The notes: generated by a model from the letters alone, not told the origin. A stretch of DNA of 64,000 nt from an uncultured Saprospiraceae bacterium (GCA_937980645.1 CALJPQ010000009.1:326522-390521), one strand, 5' to 3'; positions 45,979 to 55,520 are shown, numbered from the stretch's first letter. Translations and numbers: made by a program.

Positions 45979-48900
45979 ATGACGCCAGAATTAGCACATG
46001 CTGTTTATCGGGAAATCGTTCGTCTGGCTACGACGCACCCTAACTGGACGCCGTCGGATAGGGTGCTGGCGCTGGCTGACTTGCAGGAGCGGCTTTTTGT
46101 GGAGGTAACGAAGCAGGAGCAGTTGTCATTCAGCACCCTGTTTGCGCGCATCAGCTATGTTGGGCACAGGTATCGGCTCTCGGCGGAGGCGCTGCGAGTC
46201 ATTCACCAGTTTCGGCGCACGGCGGGTCGCATTCGCGCCGTTCAGCGGGTAGCCAATGCTCGGGATGTCGCCTTGGGGGTGTGGGCGTTGGCTGAGGCGG
46301 TGCGCGGGCTGTCGGGCGAAGCCGTTCCGGAGTGGGTAGCGGTGCTTTTGCCCGCTCCGGGCGAGTGGTCGTTCGAGTCGGCTGGTGTGGCCGCCCATCG
46401 GGATCAGGTGCGGGTGGTGGTGGTAGAAGACGTGTCCGAAGAGCGCTGTCTGCTGGCCTACGACGAGGAGCGGCCCGATGTGCTCATCCGCGTACGCTAT
46501 CAGCAGCCCGATCGCAACGACAATTTTACGCCCACCATTTGGCTGCTGCAGAAGGTCTTTTCGCTGCCGGTAACGGTGAACCTTTTGGATGTGGACATAG
46601 ACCAGGCCGGCGATTACCGCCCACGCGCCTTCGTAGTGGAGCCGGACTACCTGATGGACGTAACCACGGTGGCCGAGCGCTTCCTGCCAGACCGGGTGGA
46701 GCCTATGGGCTTTCTGGCTAAGAAATTTCTGCCCTACGAGATGTCTGAAGCGGCATTGGTGGGTAACTTAGCCAACTACTTTCTCGATCGGTTGCTGAAT
46801 GAGCCTGAGGCGGAGTTTGACACGCTGATGCGCGAGACGTTTGCCCTCTACCCGCTCGTGTACGCGCCCATGTCGGACCAGAACGTGCGGGATGTGATGC
46901 AGAAAGCGCGGAAGCATTACCAGGGTCTGAAAGTCATGGCCCAGACGGGGTTCCGCCAGCAAGGCATTGAGCCGGCGCATTGTGTGCTGGAACCTACTTT
47001 TTACAGCCGCAAATATGGCTTGCAGGGTCGCTTAGACCTCTTTTACCGCGAAGGCGAACGGGCGGCCATTGTGGAGCTCAAAAGCGGGCAGCCCTTTCGG
47101 CCCAATGCTTACGGCATTTCGCGCAGCCATTTCACTCAGACACTGTTGTACGACCTGCTGGCACGCTCAGTATTCGGGGCGACCACAGACCCGGTCAAGT
47201 ATATTCTGTACTCGGGCGTTGAGGAGAGGCACCTGCGCTTTGGCCCTACGATAGAGGCGGAGCAATGGGAAGCCCTTCAGGTGCGCAACCAACTGGTGGC
47301 TATCGAGCGGTTGCTGACAGGCATTCGTCCCGGGCAACTGCATGTGCCGCTTTTTGAGCGACTGCGCAAAATGGTGATGGAGGGCCCGGCAAATGCAAAT
47401 GATTTTACCCTGAAAGAGATGACCCAGTTTGTGGCCGTCTATACCGGCCTGAGTGCGGTAGAGCGCAAGTACTTCAACGCCTTTACCGGTTTCATTGCCC
47501 GCGAGCACTGGCAGTCCAAAGTAGGCGCCGAGGGGACGGACTCGGCTGGCAGCAGTGCCGCCCTGTGGCGCAACAGCCTGGCCGAAAAGCAGGAGGCGTT
47601 CGCCATTCTGGCCCAGATGGAATTGGTAGACAACCAGGCCAATGAGGCCGAACCCACAATGGTTTTTCGCCGGACGGAGCAGACCAACCCCCTGGCCAAC
47701 TTTCGCGTGGGCGATGTGGCCGTCCTTTATCCGGCGGATACTGAGGACGCCAATGTGCTGCAGCACCAGGTCATCAAGTGCACTATTGTCGAACTGGGCG
47801 CCCAACACGTGAAGGTGCAGTTGCGTGCGCGGCAGTTCAACCTCAAGCCCTTCGAGGCCCATCGGCGGTGGAATCTGGAGCCGGACTCGCTGGAGGGCGG
47901 ATTTTCGTCGCTGTACCGCAGCCTGTACGAGTGGGCCAAAGCGGCACCCCTGGTACGCGCTCGCTGGCTATGCCCCACGGCATCGGACGAGCAGGCCGCC
48001 TCAGCACCGCAGAGCCTCAGTGCCGAATACATTGCCACAGCCCCCCACTTTTTCCTGCTGTGGGGGCCGCCGGGCACAGGCAAGACGAGCATCATGCTGC
48101 GCGACTTAGTGGGCTGGGTGCTTCAACACACGCAGGACAATCTCGTTCTGCTGGCCTACACCAACCGGGCGGTGGATGAAATGTGCGAGGTGCTCGAAGA
48201 ACTGGGCACGGAGTACCTTCGGCTGGGCGCGCTCTTTGCCACGGGCGAGCGCTTTCGCGAGCGCCTGCTAGGCCAACGCATTGCCTCCGCCCAAACGCGC
48301 GCCGAGCTGCGGGCAGCCATAGACCCGGTGCGCATCTTCGTCAGCACGGTATCCTCTTTTGCGCAAAGCGACAGCTTGCTCAAAATCAAAACCTTCCAGC
48401 GGCTCATTGTGGACGAGGCCTCGCAAATCCTGGAACCGCAGCTCATCGGCTTGCTAACGCGCTTCCAGCACGTGGTGCTCATCGGCGATCACTGCCAGCT
48501 GCCGGCCGTGGTGGCCCAGGAGCCGGAGTTTACCCGCGTCAGCGACTCTGAACTGCTGGATATTGGCCTGACCGACCTGCGCGACTCCTACTTTGAGCGG
48601 CTCTACCGCTATTGCCTTCAGCGAGGCCTGCATCGGCACTACGGGCTGCTGTGTCATCAGGGGCGTATGCACGCCGATATTATGGCCTTTCCCAGCCAGC
48701 ATTTCTACGACGGGAAGCTGTACACGCTACCGGCACCCTTGGGTGAGCGCCAACATCAGCCGCTGCCTCAGGCCGACGGCATTTTCGGTCAAAGGGTGTG
48801 TTTCCTGCCGGTGGTATCGCCTGATGCCCTGCCGCACCAGCGCGTATCGGCCGAAGAGGCGCGCTGGATAGCCCGGCTGACGCGCTACTTCCGCCAGCAG

Positions 48901-49356
48901 GCTGAACGGGCGGGCCAACCGTGGAACCCCGAGCGCAGCCTGGGCATCATCACGCCCTGGCGCGCGCAAATCGCGCAAATCCGACAGGCCCTGGCTGAGG
49001 AGGGCCTCAACCCCGACGAACTGACCATTGACACCGTAGAGCGCTACCAGGGGGGCGCGCGCGACATCATCCTCATCTCCTGCTGCGTACACAGCAAGCA
49101 ACAACTGCGCCGCTTGGTGAGCCTGTCTGCCGAGGGCGTGGATCGCAAACTCAACGTCGCCCTTACGCGCGCTCGCGAACGGCTTGTGCTACTGGGCAAC
49201 CCCGACGTTTTGGGCGAAGACCCGCGCTACCGCGCCTTTATTAAGCAATACGCCGTACAGGCAGAGCAATTTGAGGAGGCCGATAAGCAAACATTTGCCA
49301 ACTTTGTTTCCGAAATCAATTCGCCAAACTCGTCGTCAAATCATCAACGTTCATGA
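45979..49356 (+). CDS. Dna2-like fusion of a RecB-family nuclease and SF1B helicase
   Basis: 1125 residues. Residues about 230-430 form a RecB/Cas4-type PD-(D/E)XK nuclease: GLQGRLD (D353), VELKSG (E366, K368) and the family motif QTLLY (QxxxY). A DNA2/NAM7-type superfamily 1B helicase follows: Walker A GPPGTGKT at 696-703, Walker B VDEASQ (D812, E813), GDHCQLPAVV (motif III) and VERYQGGARDIILISCCVHS plus LNVALTRARERLVLLG (motifs V/VI). Order and families are those of Dna2, which processes 5' flaps and resects breaks; only two cysteines lie near the nuclease, so the iron-sulfur cluster of Dna2/AddB is probably absent. It overlaps the FabH-like gene by 4 bp. Confidence 0.85.
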   Translation: MTPELAHAVYREIVRLATTHPNWTPSDRVLALADLQERLFVEVTKQEQLSFSTLFARISYVGHRYRLSAEALRVIHQFRRTAGRIRAVQRVANARDVALGVWALAEAVRGLSGEAVPEWVAVLLPAPGEWSFESAGVAAHRDQVRVVVVEDVSEERCLLAYDEERPDVLIRVRYQQPDRNDNFTPTIWLLQKVFSLPVTVNLLDVDIDQAGDYRPRAFVVEPDYLMDVTTVAERFLPDRVEPMGFLAKKFLPYEMSEAALVGNLANYFLDRLLNEPEAEFDTLMRETFALYPLVYAPMSDQNVRDVMQKARKHYQGLKVMAQTGFRQQGIEPAHCVLEPTFYSRKYGLQGRLDLFYREGERAAIVELKSGQPFRPNAYGISRSHFTQTLLYDLLARSVFGATTDPVKYILYSGVEERHLRFGPTIEAEQWEALQVRNQLVAIERLLTGIRPGQLHVPLFERLRKMVMEGPANANDFTLKEMTQFVAVYTGLSAVERKYFNAFTGFIAREHWQSKVGAEGTDSAGSSAALWRNSLAEKQEAFAILAQMELVDNQANEAEPTMVFRRTEQTNPLANFRVGDVAVLYPADTEDANVLQHQVIKCTIVELGAQHVKVQLRARQFNLKPFEAHRRWNLEPDSLEGGFSSLYRSLYEWAKAAPLVRARWLCPTASDEQAASAPQSLSAEYIATAPHFFLLWGPPGTGKTSIMLRDLVGWVLQHTQDNLVLLAYTNRAVDEMCEVLEELGTEYLRLGALFATGERFRERLLGQRIASAQTRAELRAAIDPVRIFVSTVSSFAQSDSLLKIKTFQRLIVDEASQILEPQLIGLLTRFQHVVLIGDHCQLPAVVAQEPEFTRVSDSELLDIGLTDLRDSYFERLYRYCLQRGLHRHYGLLCHQGRMHADIMAFPSQHFYDGKLYTLPAPLGERQHQPLPQADGIFGQRVCFLPVVSPDALPHQRVSAEEARWIARLTRYFRQQAERAGQPWNPERSLGIITPWRAQIAQIRQALAEEGLNPDELTIDTVERYQGGARDIILISCCVHSKQQLRRLVSLSAEGVDRKLNVALTRARERLVLLGNPDVLGEDPRYRAFIKQYAVQAEQFEEADKQTFANFVSEINSPNSSSNHQRS

Positions 49357-50426
49357 AACGCAGCAAAATAGCCGGAATGGGCTTCTACGTGCCTGAGCGC
49401 GTGGTCAAAAACGAAGAACTCACCCGCTTGATGGACACCTCAGACGAATGGATCCGCGAACGCACGGGCATCGAAGAGCGGCGCTACGGGCGCAAGCACG
49501 AAGAGACCACCTCCACGATGGCCGCCATTGCTACGCGCATTGCTTGCGAACGCGCGGGCATTGAGCCGGAGGAGATAGACTTCATCATTTTTGCTACCCT
49601 CAGCCCCGACTACTATTTTCCGGGCTGTGGCGTGCTGGTGCAGCGCGAGTTGGGCATCACCCACCGCGAAGCCGGCGCTTTAGATATTCGCAACCAGTGC
49701 AGCGGTTTTGTGTATGGCCTTTCGATTGCCGACCAGTTCGTCCGCACCGGCATGTACAAAAACGTGCTGGTCGTTGGCTCCGAAATGCACTCCATGGGCT
49801 TAGACTTCAGCACTCGCGGCCGCAACGTTACGGTCATCTTTGGCGATGGCGCTGGCGCAGCCATCGTGCAGCCCAGCGAAGACCCCGAGCGCGGCATCCT
49901 GACCACACGCCTACACTCGGACGGCACCTATGCCGAAAAGCTCTCGTTCATCAACCCTGGCTGCCATGGCGGATACCACAAACACCGCTTAGACGACCCT
50001 AATGTGGACTACGGCTATCCGCCTGCCGATACCTATGGCGAAATCTTCATCACCCCCAAGATGCTTCAGGATGGCATGTACTACCCGTATATGGACGGCC
50101 AATTCGTATTCAAACTGGCGGTGCAAAAATTCCCGGAAGTTATCCTGGAAGCGCTCCAGGACGCCGGTTTGCAACCCTCCGACATCAGCCTGTTAGTGCC
50201 GCATCAGGCCAACTTGCGCATCAGCCAGTTTGTGCAAAAGCGCTTAGGCCTGCGCGACGACCAGGTGTGGAACAACATTCAGCGCTACGGCAACACTACA
50301 GCCGCCTCCATTCCTATCGCTCTGTGCGAGGCCTGGGAAGCGGGTAAGGTACGCGAAGGCGACGTTGTGTGTCTGGCCGCGTTCGGCTCTGGCTTTACGT
50401 GGGGCAGTGCCCTCATCCGCTGGTAA
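49353..50426 (+). CDS. FabH-like 3-oxoacyl-ACP synthase III family protein
   Basis: 357 residues, slightly longer than FabH (about 320-335). The catalytic triad is intact: C116 (NQCSGF), H284 (VPHQAN) and N314 (RYGNTTAAS). DTSDEWIRERTGIEERR is the usual N-terminal signature. It condenses an acyl-CoA with malonyl-ACP or an equivalent in the cytosol. An insertion of about 25 residues (CHGGYHKHRLDDPNVDYGYPPAD) before the C-terminal half distinguishes it from housekeeping FabH and suggests a specialised substrate (inference). The start codon overlaps the helicase stop (ATGA), implying translational coupling to an unrelated gene. Confidence 0.9.
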   Translation: MKRSKIAGMGFYVPERVVKNEELTRLMDTSDEWIRERTGIEERRYGRKHEETTSTMAAIATRIACERAGIEPEEIDFIIFATLSPDYYFPGCGVLVQRELGITHREAGALDIRNQCSGFVYGLSIADQFVRTGMYKNVLVVGSEMHSMGLDFSTRGRNVTVIFGDGAGAAIVQPSEDPERGILTTRLHSDGTYAEKLSFINPGCHGGYHKHRLDDPNVDYGYPPADTYGEIFITPKMLQDGMYYPYMDGQFVFKLAVQKFPEVILEALQDAGLQPSDISLLVPHQANLRISQFVQKRLGLRDDQVWNNIQRYGNTTAASIPIALCEAWEAGKVREGDVVCLAAFGSGFTWGSALIRW

Positions 50427-50488
50427 ACGGTATAGCAAACGCGCAAAACCAACGGGCCCCGACCGACCAGCATCTTTTCTATCGCATC

Positions 50489-51418
50489 GTGGCTCAGGTC
50501 AGCTGGATTTTTCTGGACGATTTTGGCGGCAGGCACCGCGTCGGTCTCTACCACGGCGACCGCAGCGGTCATGTGCTCGTCCACTGCGATGCGCGCATTG
50601 TGCAGGTGGATTTTTCGGTCAAAGAGTCGCGCACATACTCCTTTTTCATCGAAGACGAGTTGTGCGAGGTCAGCATTCAGAAGGAGAAGGAGGGTTTTTC
50701 CTACGATTTTCGCGTGAACAAACAGGTGGACACTCCGCGCAACCGCCAGCGCCGCGCCACCGAACGCCGCAACTGGTGGGGGGTGGCTGGCGTGTTGGCC
50801 GTACTGGTCGCCATTGTCTCGGCTGCTGTCTTTTTCCTGATGCGCTGGGATGCCCGGCAAAAGCAACAGCGTTGGGCCGATGCGTTTACGTTTCCGCTCT
50901 CTGCCCAAGAGCAACGCCGTTTGGAAGAGGAAGGCCGCACTTCCGTTGCCCGTCTGTTCGTGGCTTATGAAAACGAGCGGCGCATGGTTTATTACCATTT
51001 CCCTACTCAGGAAAGTCGCCTGATGACGGGCCGCTTTTGGGTGCCCGACACTGGCCTTATTCTGCTGCCTAACGGGTTTCCCATCAGCGACCACGACGCC
51101 TTCGCTGTGCAATATCTGCCCGAAGACCCGCGAATCCACCGCGTGCTCTTTGAGCAGCCCGAACCGGAAACCATCAGTGCTTACTTAGACCAGGCCACCC
51201 GCGCCCAACAGGCCGCTCACCCGGAGAACCGCCCGGCTCGCAATCGCTGCATCGCACAGGTCGCCTTAGCCGAAAAAGGCTGGCCCGCCTTAGCCAACTT
51301 CATCTTCCAAACCGCCACCGCTGAGCAAAACCCTCAGCACAATCGCGACTCCTACCTGCGTCTGGTGCGCGAGCCAGCGCTGGCGCAGCGCCTGGAAAGG
51401 GAATGCTGGGATAAGTAA
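50489..51418 (+). CDS. Single-pass membrane protein, unknown function
   Basis: 309 residues if started from the GTG at 50489 (VAQVSWIFLDDFGGRHRVGLYHG), 62 bp after the FabH-like gene. The longer frame back to an ATG at 50369 would overlap that gene by 58 bp and adds no recognisable sequence. An N-terminal beta-rich domain (to about residue 90: GRHRVGLYHGDRSGHVLVHCDARIVQVDFSVKESRTYSFFIEDE) and a basic stretch precede one membrane helix (VAGVLAVLVAIVSAAVFFLM), then a soluble domain of about 190 residues with a charged helical end. I do not recognise the family. Confidence 0.7.
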   Translation: MAQVSWIFLDDFGGRHRVGLYHGDRSGHVLVHCDARIVQVDFSVKESRTYSFFIEDELCEVSIQKEKEGFSYDFRVNKQVDTPRNRQRRATERRNWWGVAGVLAVLVAIVSAAVFFLMRWDARQKQQRWADAFTFPLSAQEQRRLEEEGRTSVARLFVAYENERRMVYYHFPTQESRLMTGRFWVPDTGLILLPNGFPISDHDAFAVQYLPEDPRIHRVLFEQPEPETISAYLDQATRAQQAAHPENRPARNRCIAQVALAEKGWPALANFIFQTATAEQNPQHNRDSYLRLVREPALAQRLERECWDK

Positions 51419-51700
51419 CGGACTGAAACACCGGACAAAAGAGAGCGCTCATCCACCTGAAGCCCCTGGTGGTGCCTGACCCTCTCCTTCTCAACCGCCA
51501 ACAGCGCAGTAAGGCGCTGAGAAAACCCTTTTGCAGTTCTCTAGCCTTTTACCTCGCAGCAAACTTGCACAAGTATTCAGCAAGACAAGGTTGCCGCACC
51601 TGTACGAAGAATAGGCGAATGACTCGTGCATTCGTGGCGAAGCAAAAAACTTTTTTACCCCCGTGGTAAAAACGCATTCGTGCATCCGGGAGGTGTCGTG

Positions 51701-51751
51701 TATTCTCAGAGGTGTCGCCTTCTCGTACCTTGAAGACGACACCTCTGGGGG
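51701..51751 (+). repeat. Dispersed palindromic (REP-like) element, copy B
   Basis: Perfect 11-bp inverted repeat CAGAGGTGTCG (51707-51717) / CGACACCTCTG (51737-51747) around a 19-bp spacer. It is the inverted counterpart of copy A at 1456-1506. A partial extra arm GGAGGTGTCG sits at 51690-51698, and GGCCTCTGCGG follows on the right. Confidence 0.7.
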
Positions 51752-51867
51752 CCTCTGCGGTTTTTTAGCCTTTTGCCTCCACGAAAGTTTTGCATTAGGT
51801 CTGCTGCCTTTTGTCCTGCCTGAGCATTTTCCCAAAAACCTACCCTCTCTCACCCGCCTGCCCGCTT

Positions 51868-51875
51868 TACCTTTG
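51868..51875 (+). promoter_or_regulatory. Candidate -7 element for ileS
   Basis: TACCTTTG fits TAnnTTTG, 31 bp upstream of the ileS start codon. Confidence 0.45.
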
Positions 51876-51906
51876 CAGCCCATTATTTTTGGCAAAAAGG
51901 AAAGCG

Positions 51907-54900
51907 ATGTACCGCGAATTCAAGCAATTACACCTGCCCGCATTTGAAGAGGAAATACTGCAGTTCTGGACATCCGAGCGCATCTTCGAGCGCTCAGTAG
52001 AGCAACGCCCGGCCGAGCGTTCGTTTGTTTTTTATGAAGGGCCACCCTCGGCCAATGGGATGCCGGGTATTCATCACGTCATTTCGCGTACCATCAAAGA
52101 CCTCTTTTGCCGTTATCAGACGCTCAAGGGCTACCGCGTTGAGCGCAAGGCGGGTTGGGACACCCACGGCCTGCCTGTAGAACTGCAGGTGGAAAAAGAA
52201 CTGGGCATCACGAAAGAAGACATCGGGCGCACGGTCAGTGTGGACGAATACAACAAAGCTTGCCGCGCTGCCGTCATGCGCTACAAAGACCGCTGGGATG
52301 CCCTCACGCGCCGTATGGGCTATTGGGTGGACCTGGAGCATCCGTACATCACCTTCGATAATGCCTACATCGAGACAGTGTGGTGGCTGCTCAAGCAGAT
52401 GTACCTCAAGCGCACGCCGGCGGGTTCGCTGCTGTACAAGGGCTTCACCATTCAGCCCTTCAGCCCGGCAGCGGGCACGGGCCTGTCGAGCCACGAGCTG
52501 AACATGCCCGGTACCTACCAGGACGTTACCGATATATCAGTGGTGGCCATGTTTCGCGTACGGCGCGAGGCGGCTTCCGAGTTCCTCTTCGACAGCGCCG
52601 ACGAGGATGTGCGCATCCTGGCGTGGACGACGACGCCCTGGACGCTGCCCAGCAACGTGGCGCTCACCGTCGGGCCCGACATCGCGTACGTGAAGGTGAA
52701 GACCCTCAACCCTTACACGGGTCAGCCGGTGAGTGTGGTGCTGGCGCAAGAACGGCTGTCGGCCTATTTTTCGGTTGAAGACGAGGGGCTACCGTTCGAG
52801 GGCTTTCAGCCCGGCAGCAAGAAGCTGCCTTGGCAAAAGGCCGCCGGGCCGTTTGCCGGTCAGCAGCTGGTGGGCATTCGCTACGAGCAGTTGCTGCCCA
52901 CGCCTGCAGCCAGCACGCCCGAGCTGGAGGCGCGCGGCTTCCGTGTCATCGCCGGCGATTGGGTAACCACCGAAGACGGCACCGGCGTGGTGCACACGGC
53001 TCCCTACTTTGGCGCCGACGATTTCCGCGCTTGCAAAGAGGCCGGCGTGCCCTTCATCGGCCTACCCAACCCGCTCAACCCGGATCTGCCGCTACCCTTA
53101 GTCAATCGGCAGGGCAAATTTGTGGATGAAGTGCCCGAATTCGGTGGGTGCTACGTCAAGGCCGAATACTACCCAAGTGAAGTGCAGCAACAGCCGGAAT
53201 TCAAGCCCACCGATCTGCTTATCGCCCTGCGCCTGAAGACCGACGGCAAGGCCTTCCGCATCGAAAAATACCGCCACCCTTACCCGCACTGCTGGCGCAC
53301 CTCCAAGCCGGTGCTCTATTACCCACTGGACTCATGGTTCATCCGCGCCTCCGCCCTAAAGGAACGCATGGCCGAGCTCAACCGAACCATCCGCTGGAGG
53401 CCCGAAAGCACCGGCACCGGCCGCTTCGGCCAATGGTTAGAAAACCTACAGGACTGGAACCTGTCGCGCTCCCGCTTCTGGGGAACGCCGCTGCCCATCT
53501 GGCGCACCGCCGACGGCCAGGAGGAAATCTGCATCGGCTCGATGGAAGAACTCCAGACGGAAATCGAAAAAGCCAACCAGGCTCTGGGGCTGAAACAAAC
53601 CCTGCCCACCGACCTGCACCGGCCTTACATTGATGAAATCGTGCTCGTCTCGCCTACCGGCCGGCCCATGCACCGCGAGCCTGACCTTATTGACGTGTGG
53701 TTCGATAGCGGTGCCATGCCCTATGCCCAGTGGCACTATCCGTTCGAAAATCAGGACGTCTTCCGGCGCAATTTCCCCGCCGACTTCATCGCCGAGGGCG
53801 TGGACCAAACGCGCGGATGGTTTTACACCCTGCACGCCATTGCCACCATTGTCTTCGATTCTGTGGCCTTCCGCACTGTCGTGTCTAACGGCCTTGTCCT
53901 GGACAAAAACGGCGAAAAAATGTCGAAGAGCCGAGGCAATGTCGTGGACCCGTTTTACATCATTCAAAAGCACGGCGCCGATGCTGCACGCTGGTACATG
54001 ATGTCGAGCGCCAACCCGTGGGAAAACCTGCGCTTCGACGAAGAGCGCCTCGTAGAGGTGCGCAATCAGCTGTTTGGCACGCTCTACAACACGTATTCGT
54101 TCTTCGCCCTGTACGCCAACGTGGACGGCTTCCGGCTCGACCAACATACCGCCGTCCCACTGGCTCAACGCACTGAACTAGACCGCTGGGTGCTCTCCTG
54201 CCTGCACACGCTCGTGGGCGAGTACCGCGAAGCTATGGACGACTACGACGTTACGCGTGCCTGCCGCTTAGTGGAGTATTTTGTGGACGAGCATCTCTCC
54301 AACTGGTACGTGCGCCTGTCGCGCCGTCGCTTCTGGAAAGGGCAGCTCAATGAGGATAAAATTGCCGCCTACCAAACGCTCTTCGAGTGCCTGACGGTGC
54401 TTGCCCAACTCGTAGCCTCGGTGGCGCCTTTCTTTGCCGACTGGCTCTACCGCAACCTCACCGAACCGGCGCGCCAGCACAACGCCAGCACATGGCCCGA
54501 CTCCGTACACCTGACCGACTTGCCCCAGCCCGACGCCAGCAAGATAGACCGCGACTTGGAGCACCGCATGGACTATGCCCGCCGCATCTGCTCGCTGGCG
54601 CTCAGCATCCGCAAACGCGAAAAACTGCGCGTGCGCCAGCCGCTGCGGCGCTTGCTCTTGCCTGTGCTCGACGAGCGCTTCCAGGCCGAAGTGGAAAGCG
54701 TGCGCGACTACATCCTTTCGGAAATCAACGTCAAGCAAATCGAATACGTAACCGACGACTCCGGTCTGCTCAAAAAAGCCGCCAAGGCCAACTTCAAAAC
54801 CTTAGGTGCCCGCTTAGGCAAACACATGAAGGAGGCCGCCAACCGCATCGCCGCCTTCACCCAGGCCGACATCAGCGCACTGGAGCAAAACGGCACCTTC

Positions 54901-55293
54901 GACCTGACCATCGAGGGCACCACCTACACCCTCACACCCGACGACGTCGTCATCACCGCCGAAGACCTGCCCGGCTGGAAAACGGCCTCTGACGGCGCGC
55001 TCACGGTGGCCTTAGACGTCAACCTCACACCCGAACTGCTGGCCGAAGGCGTGGCACGCGATCTGGTAAACCGCATCCAAAACCTGCGCAAAGACCTGGG
55101 CTTCAACGTTACCGACCGCGTCCGCGTGGAAGTGGAAGACCACCCAGCCGTGCGGCCGGCAGTGGAGCAGTTCGGTGCTTATATTCAAAACGAAGTACTC
55201 GCCACAGAGCTGACGCTCAACGCCGCGGAGGGCGGGACGACTGTGGACATGGAGGACAACGTGCAGGTGCGCATTCGTGTGGCAAGAAGGTGA
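51907..55293 (+). CDS. ileS: Isoleucyl-tRNA synthetase, type 2, with GIHH in place of HIGH
   Basis: 1128 residues from the ATG at 51907 (MYREFKQLHLPAFEEEILQFW); an upstream frame to 51811 is not conserved. Charges tRNA-Ile in the cytosol. The overall sequence and length fit IleRS2 (eukaryote-like), including YEGPPSANG near the N-terminus, KAGWDTHGLPVE, the CP1 editing domain (about 190-410, with TTPWTLPSNVAL and GTGVVHTAPYFGADDF) and KMSKS at 671-675. The class I signature at 54-57 is G-I-H-H (52066-52077) rather than H-I-G-H: first and third residues are exchanged. This exact swap has been described for a subset of IleRS2 enzymes with mupirocin hyper-resistance. Single gene with its own promoter; weak terminator at 55424. 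Confidence 0.95.
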   Translation: MYREFKQLHLPAFEEEILQFWTSERIFERSVEQRPAERSFVFYEGPPSANGMPGIHHVISRTIKDLFCRYQTLKGYRVERKAGWDTHGLPVELQVEKELGITKEDIGRTVSVDEYNKACRAAVMRYKDRWDALTRRMGYWVDLEHPYITFDNAYIETVWWLLKQMYLKRTPAGSLLYKGFTIQPFSPAAGTGLSSHELNMPGTYQDVTDISVVAMFRVRREAASEFLFDSADEDVRILAWTTTPWTLPSNVALTVGPDIAYVKVKTLNPYTGQPVSVVLAQERLSAYFSVEDEGLPFEGFQPGSKKLPWQKAAGPFAGQQLVGIRYEQLLPTPAASTPELEARGFRVIAGDWVTTEDGTGVVHTAPYFGADDFRACKEAGVPFIGLPNPLNPDLPLPLVNRQGKFVDEVPEFGGCYVKAEYYPSEVQQQPEFKPTDLLIALRLKTDGKAFRIEKYRHPYPHCWRTSKPVLYYPLDSWFIRASALKERMAELNRTIRWRPESTGTGRFGQWLENLQDWNLSRSRFWGTPLPIWRTADGQEEICIGSMEELQTEIEKANQALGLKQTLPTDLHRPYIDEIVLVSPTGRPMHREPDLIDVWFDSGAMPYAQWHYPFENQDVFRRNFPADFIAEGVDQTRGWFYTLHAIATIVFDSVAFRTVVSNGLVLDKNGEKMSKSRGNVVDPFYIIQKHGADAARWYMMSSANPWENLRFDEERLVEVRNQLFGTLYNTYSFFALYANVDGFRLDQHTAVPLAQRTELDRWVLSCLHTLVGEYREAMDDYDVTRACRLVEYFVDEHLSNWYVRLSRRRFWKGQLNEDKIAAYQTLFECLTVLAQLVASVAPFFADWLYRNLTEPARQHNASTWPDSVHLTDLPQPDASKIDRDLEHRMDYARRICSLALSIRKREKLRVRQPLRRLLLPVLDERFQAEVESVRDYILSEINVKQIEYVTDDSGLLKKAAKANFKTLGARLGKHMKEAANRIAAFTQADISALEQNGTFDLTIEGTTYTLTPDDVVITAEDLPGWKTASDGALTVALDVNLTPELLAEGVARDLVNRIQNLRKDLGFNVTDRVRVEVEDHPAVRPAVEQFGAYIQNEVLATELTLNAAEGGTTVDMEDNVQVRIRVARR

Positions 55294-55423
55294 AGAAACG
55301 GCTCCTCACCTTTTTGGCGTGGCTACCCTGTACGCATTGTGCTGAAAGCCCGAAGTCAGCCACCTCACGGGAAGAAAGGTTTTTCTACACAGTGCTCAGC
55401 ATCAGGGACTGCTACACAGTAAG

Positions 55424-55442
55424 ATAGCCTAAGCTATTTTTC
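55424..55442 (+). terminator. Possible weak terminator after ileS
   Basis: Short stem ATAGC-CTAA-GCTAT followed by five T. The 5-bp stem is AU-rich, so it is marginal. Confidence 0.3.
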
Positions 55443-55512
55443 CTGAAACCTGGTAACCGGCTTGGCAGAAGATGAAAGGGCATAAGTCGGGCATGAGAAT
55501 GGCGCCCCAACT

Positions 55513-55520
55513 TACCTTTG
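55513..55520 (+). promoter_or_regulatory. Candidate -7 element for the 762-residue membrane protein gene
   Basis: TACCTTTG, identical to the ileS element, 28 bp upstream of the ATG at 55549. Confidence 0.45.

Larger units (their letters stand above)
51419..51906. other. 488-bp intergenic region with repeats and the ileS promoter
   Basis: No credible gene. It contains ATTCGTGGCGAAGCAAAAAA-type repeat remnants near 51621-51660, copy B of the dispersed palindromic element and a -7 element for ileS. Confidence 0.55.

Noticed and set aside
45979..49356. Phage-defence locus built on the nuclease-helicase
   Set aside because: No neighbouring effector, methylase, toxin or other defence gene; the neighbours are a TMTC-like protein and a ketoacyl synthase.
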